5,959 nt of DNA from Atribacterota bacterium (lineage in GTDB: Bacteria > Atribacterota > Phoenicimicrobiia > Phoenicimicrobiales > Phoenicimicrobiaceae), in NCBI GenBank assembly GCA_030666935.1, contig DAOUWX010000120.1, positions 1-5,959 on the forward strand, given 5' to 3'. The translations under genes were made by a program, and so were the position numbers. Under the pieces are notes generated by a model. That model was given only the letters and a program-made list of their open reading frames with translations. It did no database searches and was not told where the DNA came from. Below, piece after piece: positions 1 to 5,905 of this stretch (positions are counted from its first letter, which is position 1; every line of letters begins with the position of its first letter).

Positions 1-274
1 AAACCAATATAATATCTTTAAAAGTACGATTCTTTTAAATTATTACCCTTAGAATAATTTCATTTTATTTTAATACTACAAGCCCTCTAGAAAACCCTCT
101 TTTTTTGAAAAATATTTTTTATTGACCTTAAAAAAGCAAGGAACATTGATTTAATCACTCCTCTGCTGTATTCAAATTACTCGAATATAATTAAGCGACC
201 ATTTACCACATCTGTTTCCCCAGCGAGCAACCAGTTCATCCTCTATAAAGGAACAAGTGATGGTTCTCTGTTAC
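1..274. other. Left-end non-coding region downstream of pcm
   Basis: No recognisable gene. It contains a perfect 8-bp stem-loop (TTTAAAAG 17-24, CTTTTAAA 32-39), a repeated CCCTCT (84-89 and 95-100) and a very AT-rich stretch (about 101-135) that could help end the pcm transcript but is not a standard terminator. On the minus strand a 19-codon frame (146 to 87, MFLAFLRSIKNIFQ...) follows GAGGAG by 11 bases. It is basic and hydrophobic, but far too short to call a gene from this window alone. Confidence 0.4.
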
Positions 275-1000
275 CTATCTACTATGTCCGATCATGGGAA
301 CAAATCTTACCCCGATAATCCCTTTAGATTTAATTTTTCCTTCTATTTTTTCTATTTTCATTAGAGTTTGAACCATCCATATTCCACCAACGGGAATCGC
401 TATTCTCCCCCCATCATCTTTGATTTGCTGAAGAAGGGATGGAGGGACGTGATCAGGAGCACAAGTTACTATAATGGCATCATAAGGGGCGTATTCTTCC
501 CAACCGTGATAACCGTCACCAACCTTAAACTTGATATTTCGGTAACCTAAATCAGTTAGTAATTTTTCTGATTTTTTGGAAAGACTCTCATATATCTCTA
601 TAGTATAAACTTCTTTTACAATCTCAGCTAAAACTGCTGCCTGATATCCGGAACCAGTTCCAATTTCTAAAACCCTTTCATTTCCCTTTAACTCTAAAAG
701 TTGAGTCATTAAAGCCACGATATATGGCTGGGAAATAGTTTGGCCTTCACCGATAGAAAGGGGGTAATCATTGTAAGCTGATTCTCTAATGCGTGAGTCA
801 ACAAATTGGTGGCGGGGAATGGTGAGCATGGCCTGTAAGACTTTTGAATCAATTATATCTCGACTATACAACTGATTTACTACCATGCTCTGCCTTCTCT
901 GAGTAAAAATTTCTTCTTTATCTTCTTCTTGTTCCTGGGCAGAAATGGTTAGGCAAAAAATTAAAATTACTATCAAGATAAAAACAAAAGGTTTTCTCAT
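275..1000 (-). CDS. pcm: Protein-L-isoaspartate O-methyltransferase with N-terminal signal peptide
   Basis: This enzyme transfers a methyl group from S-adenosylmethionine to the carboxyl of L-isoaspartyl residues, starting repair of damaged proteins. Seen in the 241-residue protein: the family motif GQTISQPY (86-93), the SAM-binding glycine loop VLEIGTGSGY (110-119), GDGYHGW (161-167), YDAIIVTCAP (173-182), IPVG (202-205) and the C-terminal VRFVP (231-235). These match the E. coli Pcm pattern along its whole length. E. coli Pcm begins near residue 36 of this protein; the extra N-terminus is MRKP, a hydrophobic stretch (5-20) and SAQEQEED, a typical cleavable signal peptide without a lipobox, suggesting export. 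The start at 1000 is preceded by GAGGGTG about 8 bases upstream. An internal ATG at 886 (Met39) has AAGG six bases upstream and would give a cytosolic 203-residue form. The gene is monocistronic, with its own likely promoter. Family assignment is firm; cellular location is inferred. Confidence 0.95.
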   Translation of the reverse strand: MRKPFVFILIVILIFCLTISAQEQEEDKEEIFTQRRQSMVVNQLYSRDIIDSKVLQAMLTIPRHQFVDSRIRESAYNDYPLSIGEGQTISQPYIVALMTQLLELKGNERVLEIGTGSGYQAAVLAEIVKEVYTIEIYESLSKKSEKLLTDLGYRNIKFKVGDGYHGWEEYAPYDAIIVTCAPDHVPPSLLQQIKDDGGRIAIPVGGIWMVQTLMKIEKIEGKIKSKGIIGVRFVPMIGHSR

Positions 1001-1089
1001 TACAAAACACCCTCTTTACATAGTAATGTAATTTACTTTGCGAAAATTTTTAATTCAAACTTAACATTATTCCAATCTTCTACACCTTT

Positions 1090-1118
1090 ATTATATCAAT
1101 AACACAAAATATAGTAAA
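1090..1118 (-). promoter_or_regulatory. Likely sigma-70 type promoter of pcm
   Basis: Read on the minus strand, a perfect -10 box TATAAT (1095-1090) lies 17 bases after a TTTACT -35 box (1118-1113), which matches TTGACA at four of six positions. A transcript would begin near 1083, leaving a leader of about 80 bases before the pcm start. It lies between the natB terminator and pcm, where a separate promoter is expected. In AT-rich DNA such matches can occur by chance. Confidence 0.5.
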
Positions 1119-1194
1119 ATATTAGAATCTACTCCCCCCTCACCTGAACCAGAATGGATGAGAAACTTTTCTGATGATATATAATAAAAAATAC

Positions 1195-1242
1195 AAAAAG
1201 GGTAAGTTAAAATTTATCTTAGTTTTAACTTACCCTTTTTTT
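1195..1242. terminator. Bidirectional intrinsic terminator after natB
   Basis: A perfect 18-bp inverted repeat (1195-1212 pairing with 1223-1240) surrounds a 10-base loop. The arms read AAAAAGGGTAAGTTAAAA and its complement, so the transcript on either strand ends the stem in a run of at least five U. It starts about 20 bases beyond the natB stop and would end the natAB transcript. No gene converges from the left, so use on the plus strand is not evident. Confidence 0.9.
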
Positions 1243-1262
1243 GTGTTATAAAATAAAAATTC

Positions 1263-2456
1263 TTAACTTCTAAAGAGGACTTCTTCTTTGCTAAAGAGAC
1301 GAGTAGCTCCGAATAAAGCTATTCCGGCAATAATTATATTAGCACTAAAAGTAGTTATAATATGGCTCCAGTAAATCTTACCCATCAATAGCTCTTTAAA
1401 AACAAAACTACTATTTAGAACCGGAACTAAAAACATTTTACTGGTCAATTCCATTCCCTGACTTATGGAAATTATTCCCAGAAAGATAGTTAGCATATAA
1501 ATCGGAGTAATGTAACTCGATGCCTCCCTAATATTACGGGCAAATATGCCCACCATTACCAATACTGCACTGGCTAACCCGACCAAAGGAAATAAAACTA
1601 AAAAAAGTAAAAAGACAGTATTAATAGATATCCCAAATTGCACTCCCTCAACACCTCCGGCAATAGAAGCTCCCGATAAGAAAGCAAGAGTAAGCCCGAT
1701 CAACCCCAAAACCATACTGGTAAAAGAAATTAACATTACTGCAAAACATTTGCCCAATACTATCTCTAATCGGCTTATTTGGCTTACTAATAGAGTAGCA
1801 ATAGTCCCTCTTTCTTTCTCTCCGGCAGTTATATCTATGGCTGTATGCATCGCCCCGGTAAAGATGAGGATTATAATTAAATAAGGGAGTAGAACTGCCA
1901 AAAATGAACCGGCCATCTTTTCGGCAGTAGCTATATTTTCTTCTTGTAGAATTAACGGAGTAAGAAATTCCTCTTTTAAATCCAGACGGGAAAGTCTCTG
2001 CAAAATTATTTCACTCTTGTATTCTTCGATTATTTGATTGACTCTTTTTTGAGCTACCCTTGATTTAGCTTCTGTGGTATCATATTTTAAAATAAGTTTA
2101 ATAGGTTCTTCCCATTCAATTTTATATTTAAAATCTTGAGGGATTAGCAAAACTGCCTGAACATCCCCATTTTGCAATTTAGAGGGAGAGTCATCTTCTA
2201 CAATAAGAATTTCAATCTTTTCATAATCCTGGAGATGTTTTATTAATTGAGGAGCAAATTCCGCACCGTGTATTATAATCTTTGAGGAAGCTTCTTCTGA
2301 TTTCATACTTCCTACCTTGCTAAAATAGCCGATTCCCGCAAATAAGAGAGGATAAAATATCAAAGGAATTATTATCATGGCAATTATAGTTCTCTTATCT
2401 CGTATGGTTCCCACTAATTCTTTAATAAAGATAAGTTTAATATTTTTCCAGCTCAT
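1263..2456 (-). CDS. natB: ABC-2 type transporter permease, NatB family
   Basis: This is the membrane subunit of an ABC-2 exporter, paired with the ATPase encoded just upstream. The 397-residue protein has the NatB layout. There is one N-terminal membrane helix (about 24-44), then a polar extracytoplasmic domain of about 135 residues (46-182), then a cluster of about five helices (183-205, 237-261, 277-303, 315-332, 366-386). The family signature AGEKERGTIATLLVSQ (211-226), followed by a conserved GK (235-236), lies after the second helix and is typical of NatB/ABC-2 permeases. The ATG overlaps the TGA of the ATPase gene (ATGA), and AAGGAGAG lies 8 bases upstream (2465-2472), so the two are translationally coupled. 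In Bacillus, NatAB expels sodium, but the family is broad and substrate cannot be read from sequence. Length is normal and no lesion is visible. A strong terminator follows the stop by about 20 bases. Confidence 0.9.
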   Translation of the reverse strand: MSWKNIKLIFIKELVGTIRDKRTIIAMIIIPLIFYPLLFAGIGYFSKVGSMKSEEASSKIIIHGAEFAPQLIKHLQDYEKIEILIVEDDSPSKLQNGDVQAVLLIPQDFKYKIEWEEPIKLILKYDTTEAKSRVAQKRVNQIIEEYKSEIILQRLSRLDLKEEFLTPLILQEENIATAEKMAGSFLAVLLPYLIIILIFTGAMHTAIDITAGEKERGTIATLLVSQISRLEIVLGKCFAVMLISFTSMVLGLIGLTLAFLSGASIAGGVEGVQFGISINTVFLLFLVLFPLVGLASAVLVMVGIFARNIREASSYITPIYMLTIFLGIISISQGMELTSKMFLVPVLNSSFVFKELLMGKIYWSHIITTFSANIIIAGIALFGATRLFSKEEVLFRS

Positions 2457-3199
2457 TCTGAATTCTCTCCTTGATTTATTAATTCAAAAAATATTTCTTC
2501 TAAATCGTCAGATGAAGAATTCTTTTTAAATTCTTCCAAGGTCCCTTGAGCAATGAGATTGCCCTGATGAATAATCGCAATCATATCGCATAATTTTTCA
2601 GCTTCCCGCATAATGTGGGTAGAATAGATGATACACTTTCCCTGGTCTCTAAAATTTTTAACATATTCAGTTACTGTTTTAGCTGTAATTATATCTAATC
2701 CTACTGTTGGTTCATCTAAAATTAATACTGGCGGGTCATGAATAATGCTTCTGGCAATAGAGAGTTTCTGTTTCATCCCGGTAGAAAGTTTATTCACTCT
2801 GACATCCTGATAATTTTCCATATCTAAATTGTGGAAGATTTCAGCAGTTCTTTTTTTAATAACTTTGTCTTCCATTCCGTTAATTCTGCCAAAAAATTCT
2901 ACGGTCTCTTGGGGAGTAAAACGGTCATATAATCCGGTTTCACTGGATAAAAATCCAATCTGTTTTCGTACTTCTCTTGGCTCTTCCACCACATCAAATC
3001 CATTTACCATTATTGTCCCTTTAGTAGGGAGTATCATAGTAGCTAAAATGCGTAAAGTGGTAGTTTTGCCTGCTCCATTAGGACCTAAAAGTCCGAATAC
3101 CTGACCTTTCCGGCAATTAAACTTTAAATTATTAACTGCCACTACCTTACCCCTTTTTTTATCATGGAATACCTTGGTCAATCCTTCTACCTGAATCAT
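2453..3199 (-). CDS. natA: ABC transporter ATP-binding protein, NatA family
   Basis: This is the cytoplasmic ATPase that drives the adjacent ABC-2 permease. All nucleotide-binding motifs are present in the 248-residue protein: Walker A GPNGAGKTT (39-47), signature LSTGMKQKLSIAR (138-150), Walker B LILDEPT (159-165), D-loop GLD (167-169) and the switch histidine STH (193-195). After Walker A the segment IGFLSSETGLYDRFT (81-95) lacks the usual Q-loop glutamine at the expected place; this form is characteristic of NatA-like and related exporters rather than a defect. It overlaps the permease gene by 4 bp and is the first gene of the pair. The start gives the canonical MIQVEGLTKVF beginning. Its Shine-Dalgarno stretch (3214-3223) is strong but about 14 bases away, longer than for its neighbours. 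The ion or drug exported is unknown. No convincing promoter is seen in the repeat-rich spacer upstream. Confidence 0.95.
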   Translation of the reverse strand: MIQVEGLTKVFHDKKRGKVVAVNNLKFNCRKGQVFGLLGPNGAGKTTTLRILATMILPTKGTIMVNGFDVVEEPREVRKQIGFLSSETGLYDRFTPQETVEFFGRINGMEDKVIKKRTAEIFHNLDMENYQDVRVNKLSTGMKQKLSIARSIIHDPPVLILDEPTVGLDIITAKTVTEYVKNFRDQGKCIIYSTHIMREAEKLCDMIAIIHQGNLIAQGTLEEFKKNSSSDDLEEIFFELINQGENSE

Positions 3200-3213
3200 C
3201 TTTTTACTGGAAA

Positions 3214-3223
3214 CCTCTCCTTT
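3214..3223 (-). promoter_or_regulatory. natA ribosome binding site with long spacing
   Basis: AAAGGAGAGG on the minus strand is the only purine-rich site ahead of natA. Its 3' end lies 14 bases before the ATG at 3199, about twice the spacing of the kinase and natB genes here. No closer start codon fits the family's usual N-terminus. Confidence 0.6.
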
Positions 3224-3274
3224 ATTTTTCTTTTATTGGCATATCTTAATCCTAAATAACATTTGCCATATAAA

Positions 3275-3368
3275 CGTTAACTAGTTAGTTGGTTAATTGG
3301 TTAACTGGTTTAATAACCAGAATTGATCTATCAACTAATTAACTAGATAACCAGCTAATAAGCTAACC
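3275..3368. repeat. Inverted pair of degenerate octamer arrays
   Basis: The left arm (3275-3314) is five contiguous 8-base units on the plus strand: CGTTAACT, AGTTAGTT, GGTTAATT, GGTTAACT, GGTTTAAT. The right arm (3321-3368) gives octamers of the same kind on the minus strand, in strict 8-base register from the right end: GGTTAGCT, TATTAGCT, GGTTATCT, AGTTAATT, AGTTGATA, then the weaker GATCAATT. The consensus RGTTAACY is close to self-complementary. At the centre is a perfect hairpin, CTGGTT-TAAT-AACCAG (3305-3320), and 3281-3298 pairs imperfectly with 3327-3344. The array occupies the spacer between the QueG-like gene and natA. Function unknown. Confidence 0.8.
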
Positions 3369-3401
3369 AAATTTATCGAAGGACAATCCTTTGATAAATT
3401 T
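3369..3401 (-). terminator. Stem-loop at the QueG-like stop codon, possible terminator
   Basis: A 15-bp stem (3369-3383 with 3387-3401, one mismatch that is G-U on the plus strand) with a 3-base loop spans the end of the QueG-like gene, whose stop codon lies in one arm. On the transcribed strand only three U close the stem, followed by GG, so it is not a standard Rho-independent terminator. It could protect the 3' end of the mRNA or work together with the hairpins of the octamer array just beyond. Confidence 0.5.
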
Positions 3402-4557
3402 AAAACATTTTCAAAGCATTTATAATTTCTTCCCTTACTTCTCTATCTTCCTCGCTCTTTAGAACTTTTTCTAAAGCAAATTTCGCTTTTTCTCCTCCAA
3501 TTTTACCCAAAGCCCAAGCGGTATGTCCTTTAACTATTGAGTTGCTGTCCTCCTGTAAGACTTTAATCAAGGGAACAACAGCCCGAGGGTCACCAATGCT
3601 ACCCAAAGCCAGAGCAGCATTTCTTTTGATTGCTTCTCTTGGTCTCATAGCAATCTGATTATAAGCAAAATAATTTTGAAATTCCTCTTCACTAATTTGT
3701 AACAATGGTATTAAGGGAATTCTTGAACCGATATACCCATATTCCGGTTTATATTTTTTAGGTTTTACTTTATGATTCTGGGGGCAAATCTCCTGGCAGG
3801 TAGTGCAGCCATATAATCTATCCTCCCATTTTTCCCGAAAAGCTAAAGGAACTTTCATCACTCTTTCTGAAATAAACTGGAAACATTTAGTCCGATCAAT
3901 TACATAAGGGGAGATAATAGCCTTAGTCGGGCAGGAATCTATACATATTGTACAATCGCCACAATCTCGATGAAGGGGTTTATCTGTCTCTAATTCCAGT
4001 TCAGTTATAACTTCTCCCAGAACTACCCAGGAACCAAATTTTTCGGTAATAATTATCCCGTTTTTCCCATACCAGCCTACTCCGGCCCGCTGGGCAATGG
4101 GTTTTTCTACTAAAGATACATAGTTTGATTTATTTTTAGACTTATATTTAAAATCAGTCTCTTGATTTATGTAATTGATAATTCTTTTTAGCTTTAACTT
4201 TACATCATAATAAAAATTACCGATATCATATTTAGCAATTCTCCCTAAGAGTTGATTTTTATCCTGAATATCTTCTGTTTCTTCTATCAAATAACACTGA
4301 GCGACACTAACTATAGATTTCGCTCTTTTTAGAATACTCTTCGGATTGCATCTTTTGCTAATTTTATTTAGATTTATATTATTAGGTTTTTCTGAAATAT
4401 TTTTAAAGGCATGGTAATCATTTTCAGGAATATAACCCTTTTCTGCACTTTCGATAATCTGCTTTTCTGCTTCCGGGAAGCTTTCAGCATTAGTAATCCT
4501 GACGATATTTAAACCAATCTCTTCTCCTAATACTTTTATCTGTGAAGCTAACGACAT
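3400..4557 (-). CDS. QueG-like double [4Fe-4S] protein with HEAT-repeat tail (epoxyqueuosine reductase family, divergent)
   Basis: The family enzyme QueG uses cobalamin and two [4Fe-4S] clusters to reduce epoxyqueuosine to queuosine in tRNA. In this 385-residue protein, the core EKPIAQRAGVGWYGKN (151-166) and GSWVVLGEV (175-183) align with QueG. The cluster cysteines are complete: CGDCTICIDSCP (199-210), C225, and YGCTTCQEICP (249-259). Residues about 308-370 hold two HEAT-like repeats (ALALGSIGDPRAVVPLIKVL and AWALGKIGGEKA...), as in Bacillus QueG, where they help bind tRNA. Two things are odd. The QueG motif VDSAPLLE, which holds the catalytic Asp, reads SNYVSLVE here, so Asp is Asn145. The upstream DYH motif reads FYYD. 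The N-terminal 80 residues are also divergent. It may be a paralogue with another substrate or an altered QueG, so I give no symbol. The start has AGGA 8 bases upstream. It lies 23 bases after the PspC-domain gene and is probably co-transcribed with it. Confidence 0.85.
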   Translation of the reverse strand: MSLASQIKVLGEEIGLNIVRITNAESFPEAEKQIIESAEKGYIPENDYHAFKNISEKPNNINLNKISKRCNPKSILKRAKSIVSVAQCYLIEETEDIQDKNQLLGRIAKYDIGNFYYDVKLKLKRIINYINQETDFKYKSKNKSNYVSLVEKPIAQRAGVGWYGKNGIIITEKFGSWVVLGEVITELELETDKPLHRDCGDCTICIDSCPTKAIISPYVIDRTKCFQFISERVMKVPLAFREKWEDRLYGCTTCQEICPQNHKVKPKKYKPEYGYIGSRIPLIPLLQISEEEFQNYFAYNQIAMRPREAIKRNAALALGSIGDPRAVVPLIKVLQEDSNSIVKGHTAWALGKIGGEKAKFALEKVLKSEEDREVREEIINALKMF

Positions 4558-4580
4558 AAATTCATCCTAATTTTCTAATT

Positions 4581-5054
4581 TTATTCTCTTTTCTTAAAAG
4601 CCTGAATCATAATAGTTATACCTACGGCAATCAAAATTACCGGCCACAGTCTGTTCCATCCTACCCAAGGGAAGAAACCGTTCAATAAAAAGATTAAACC
4701 TACAGCTATTACAATTATGCCTCCTAAAATCCTTCTATTTTTCTCTGACTTATGAGAAAGTTCCTTTGATTCAAAATGTTCTTTAACCTCTTCAATTGCA
4801 TCCTTTGCACCCTTTTTGACTTTTTCTTTTATATTTTCTCTCTCTTCAAAAGCCTCATCAGAAATCTGATCAGGATTCTTGGGGATTACAATCCAGGCAA
4901 TAATATAAGCGACAACTCCTGCTCCTCCTAAAAGAACAACCAACACTGTTAATAATCTTACTAAAGTAGAATCTATATCAAAATATTCTGCTATTCCTCC
5001 ACATACACCAGCAATCATATAATCCTTTCCCGACCTATAAAGTTTTTTCTTCAT
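4581..5054 (-). CDS. PspC-domain membrane protein with C-terminal LiaF/DUF5668-like membrane region
   Basis: PspC-domain proteins are small inner-membrane proteins; in enterobacteria PspC senses envelope stress with PspB and releases the Psp response. Seen here in 157 residues: the PspC domain at 1-60, with KKLYRS (3-8), IAGVCGGIAEYFDID (14-28), one membrane helix (about 33-57) and the closing IPKNP. A charged, probably helical linker (64-105, rich in Glu and Lys) follows. Two more hydrophobic segments (about 108-127 and 135-152) contain LWPVILIAVGI, the pattern of LiaF/DUF5668-type membrane regions. I chose the ATG at 5054 rather than the in-frame ATG at 5084: the first has AAAGGAG at 5064-5070 and gives the family's usual MKKKLYRS start, while the second has no ribosome site and lies within a heptamer repeat. 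No pspA, pspB or pspF gene is present, so a role in envelope stress is inference. It precedes the QueG-like gene closely. Confidence 0.88.
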   Translation of the reverse strand: MKKKLYRSGKDYMIAGVCGGIAEYFDIDSTLVRLLTVLVVLLGGAGVVAYIIAWIVIPKNPDQISDEAFEERENIKEKVKKGAKDAIEEVKEHFESKELSHKSEKNRRILGGIIVIAVGLIFLLNGFFPWVGWNRLWPVILIAVGITIMIQAFKKRE

Positions 5055-5063
5055 AGTAAAATT

Positions 5064-5070
5064 TACTCCT
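5064..5070 (-). promoter_or_regulatory. Ribosome binding site that fixes the PspC-domain gene start
   Basis: On the minus strand AAAGGAG lies about 9-11 bases upstream of the ATG at 5054. It is downstream of the alternative in-frame ATG at 5084, so it can serve only the shorter start. Confidence 0.75.
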
Positions 5071-5076
5071 TTCAAA

Positions 5077-5198
5077 TTAGTCATTAGTGAATAGTCGCTA
5101 GTATTTAGTTAGCTAAACTATCCTCTATACTCTATTTATATTCTGTTTCCTGAATTCTTCCTTACTATATACTATATACTCAATACTCGATACTCTAT
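5077..5198. repeat. Inverted pair of degenerate heptamer arrays
   Basis: On the plus strand, 5077-5111 is five contiguous heptamers with a TAGT core: TTAGTCA, TTAGTGA, ATAGTCG, CTAGTAT, TTAGTTA. After three bases the orientation flips. From 5115 to 5198 there is room for exactly twelve heptamers in one register. The first three (AAACTAT, CCTCTAT, ACTCTAT) and last five (ACTATAT twice, ACTCAAT, ACTCGAT, ACTCTAT) follow ACTNNAT, whose complement carries the AGT core; the middle four have decayed. The array begins next to the ribosome site of the PspC-domain gene and ends directly at the stop codon of the kinase gene. A small hairpin (TTTAG-TTAG-CTAAA, 5104-5117) marks the switch point. Confidence 0.8.
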
Positions 5199-5681
5199 TT
5201 AAAGTTTGTATCCAATCATCCTCAAAAATTCTTTTCTCTCCCGCACATCTTTATCGGTCTCTACACCTTTGGGTGAGTTTCCGTCAATAACCCCTAATAC
5301 TCCTCTTCCTAAATCAGTTTGGGAAATTACGACCTCAACTTCATTGGCAGTAGCACAGAATATAGAACAGATTTCTGGGCAATTTTTTATAGCATTTAAT
5401 ACATTGATAGGAAAAGCATCTTTTAAAACGATAACAAAAACATGTCCTGCTCCAATATTTTTTACATTCTTTATTGCCAGGGCTTTCAGTTCCGAATCGT
5501 TTCCTTCCGCTCTTACCAGACAGGGGCCTGAAGCCTCATTGAAAGCCAGACCAAATTTTGCACTCGGTACAGCATTAACCATCACCTCATAGAGGTCTTC
5601 TGCGGTTTTAATAAAATGAGTTTGACCAATAATAATATTGGCATCTTCAGGGAATTCCATTCTCACTATCTTTAATTCCAT
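5199..5681 (-). CDS. Adenosine-specific kinase (DUF355/PF04008 family)
   Basis: This small cytoplasmic protein belongs to the family named adenosine-specific kinase, found mainly in archaea and in anaerobic or thermophilic bacteria. The assigned role is ATP-dependent phosphorylation of adenosine to AMP; it is unrelated to ribokinase-type adenosine kinases and the biochemical basis is thin. The 160 residues match the family length end to end. Recognisable conserved blocks are ANIIIGQTHFIKT (14-26), KFGLAFNEASGPCLVR (42-57), GAGHVFVIVL (77-86), AFPINVLNAIK (89-99), CPEICSIFCATANEVEV (101-117) and GRGVLGVIDGNSPKGVE (125-141). The start is secure: AGAGGAGGT lies 6 bases before the ATG, the best ribosome site in the window. 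The stop codon directly abuts the heptamer repeat array. The next gene begins 144 bp downstream; co-transcription with it is possible but not shown. Confidence 0.9.
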   Translation of the reverse strand: MELKIVRMEFPEDANIIIGQTHFIKTAEDLYEVMVNAVPSAKFGLAFNEASGPCLVRAEGNDSELKALAIKNVKNIGAGHVFVIVLKDAFPINVLNAIKNCPEICSIFCATANEVEVVISQTDLGRGVLGVIDGNSPKGVETDKDVRERKEFLRMIGYKL

Positions 5682-5905
5682 TTACATACCTCCTCTTTTT
5701 ATAATATTTTTTAATAAGACCTTTTTTCCTTCTACTTTTCTAAAAAATGCTAAAATATATTTTTTCTCTAAATTTATTATCTTATCTTTTATATTATGAT
5801 ATAATTGCTTATATTTTACCATAGTTTATGTAAAAATTTTAGTATTAACTTGATTGTATAGGAATTTCTATTTTTCGTAAGCCCTAATTTGCATCTCATA
5901 AAGAT
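5682..5905. other. AT-rich upstream region of the kinase gene
   Basis: No gene is seen. The kinase ribosome site lies at 5688-5696. The best promoter-like match on the minus strand is TTTACA (5834-5829) and TATAAG (5813-5808), but the spacing of 15 is short, so I do not call it a promoter. The rest is poly-T-rich DNA without clear dyads. Confidence 0.4.

Noticed and set aside
177..239. 20-codon minus-strand frame downstream of pcm
   Set aside because: The purine stretch touches the ATG with no spacing, the frame is short and nothing is recognisable.
120..274. Riboswitch or structured RNA in the more GC-rich part of the left end
   Set aside because: I compared it by eye with c-di-GMP and TPP riboswitch core motifs and found no match, and no strong paired stems.
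368..550. Plus-strand open frame inside pcm
   Set aside because: It lies antisense within a gene with complete family motifs, has no family resemblance and no good ribosome site; it is a shadow frame.
1546..1884. Plus-strand 112-codon frame inside natB
   Set aside because: It is antisense to a well-supported permease; its composition reflects the reverse of membrane-helix codons.
3275..3368. CRISPR array or tyrosine-recombinase site in the repeat-rich spacer
   Set aside because: Units are 8 bases without spacers and vary from copy to copy; no cas or integrase gene is nearby.
5055..5084. Longer start for the PspC-domain gene at 5084
   Set aside because: There is no ribosome site upstream, it would begin within a heptamer repeat, and the extra ten residues are not part of the family.
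5077..5198. Terminal inverted repeats of an insertion sequence
   Set aside because: No transposase remnant, no single long identical arm and no target duplication can be seen; the signal is short-unit periodicity.
5206..5592. Plus-strand 128-codon frame inside the kinase gene
   Set aside because: It is antisense to conserved DUF355 motifs and has no recognisable content.
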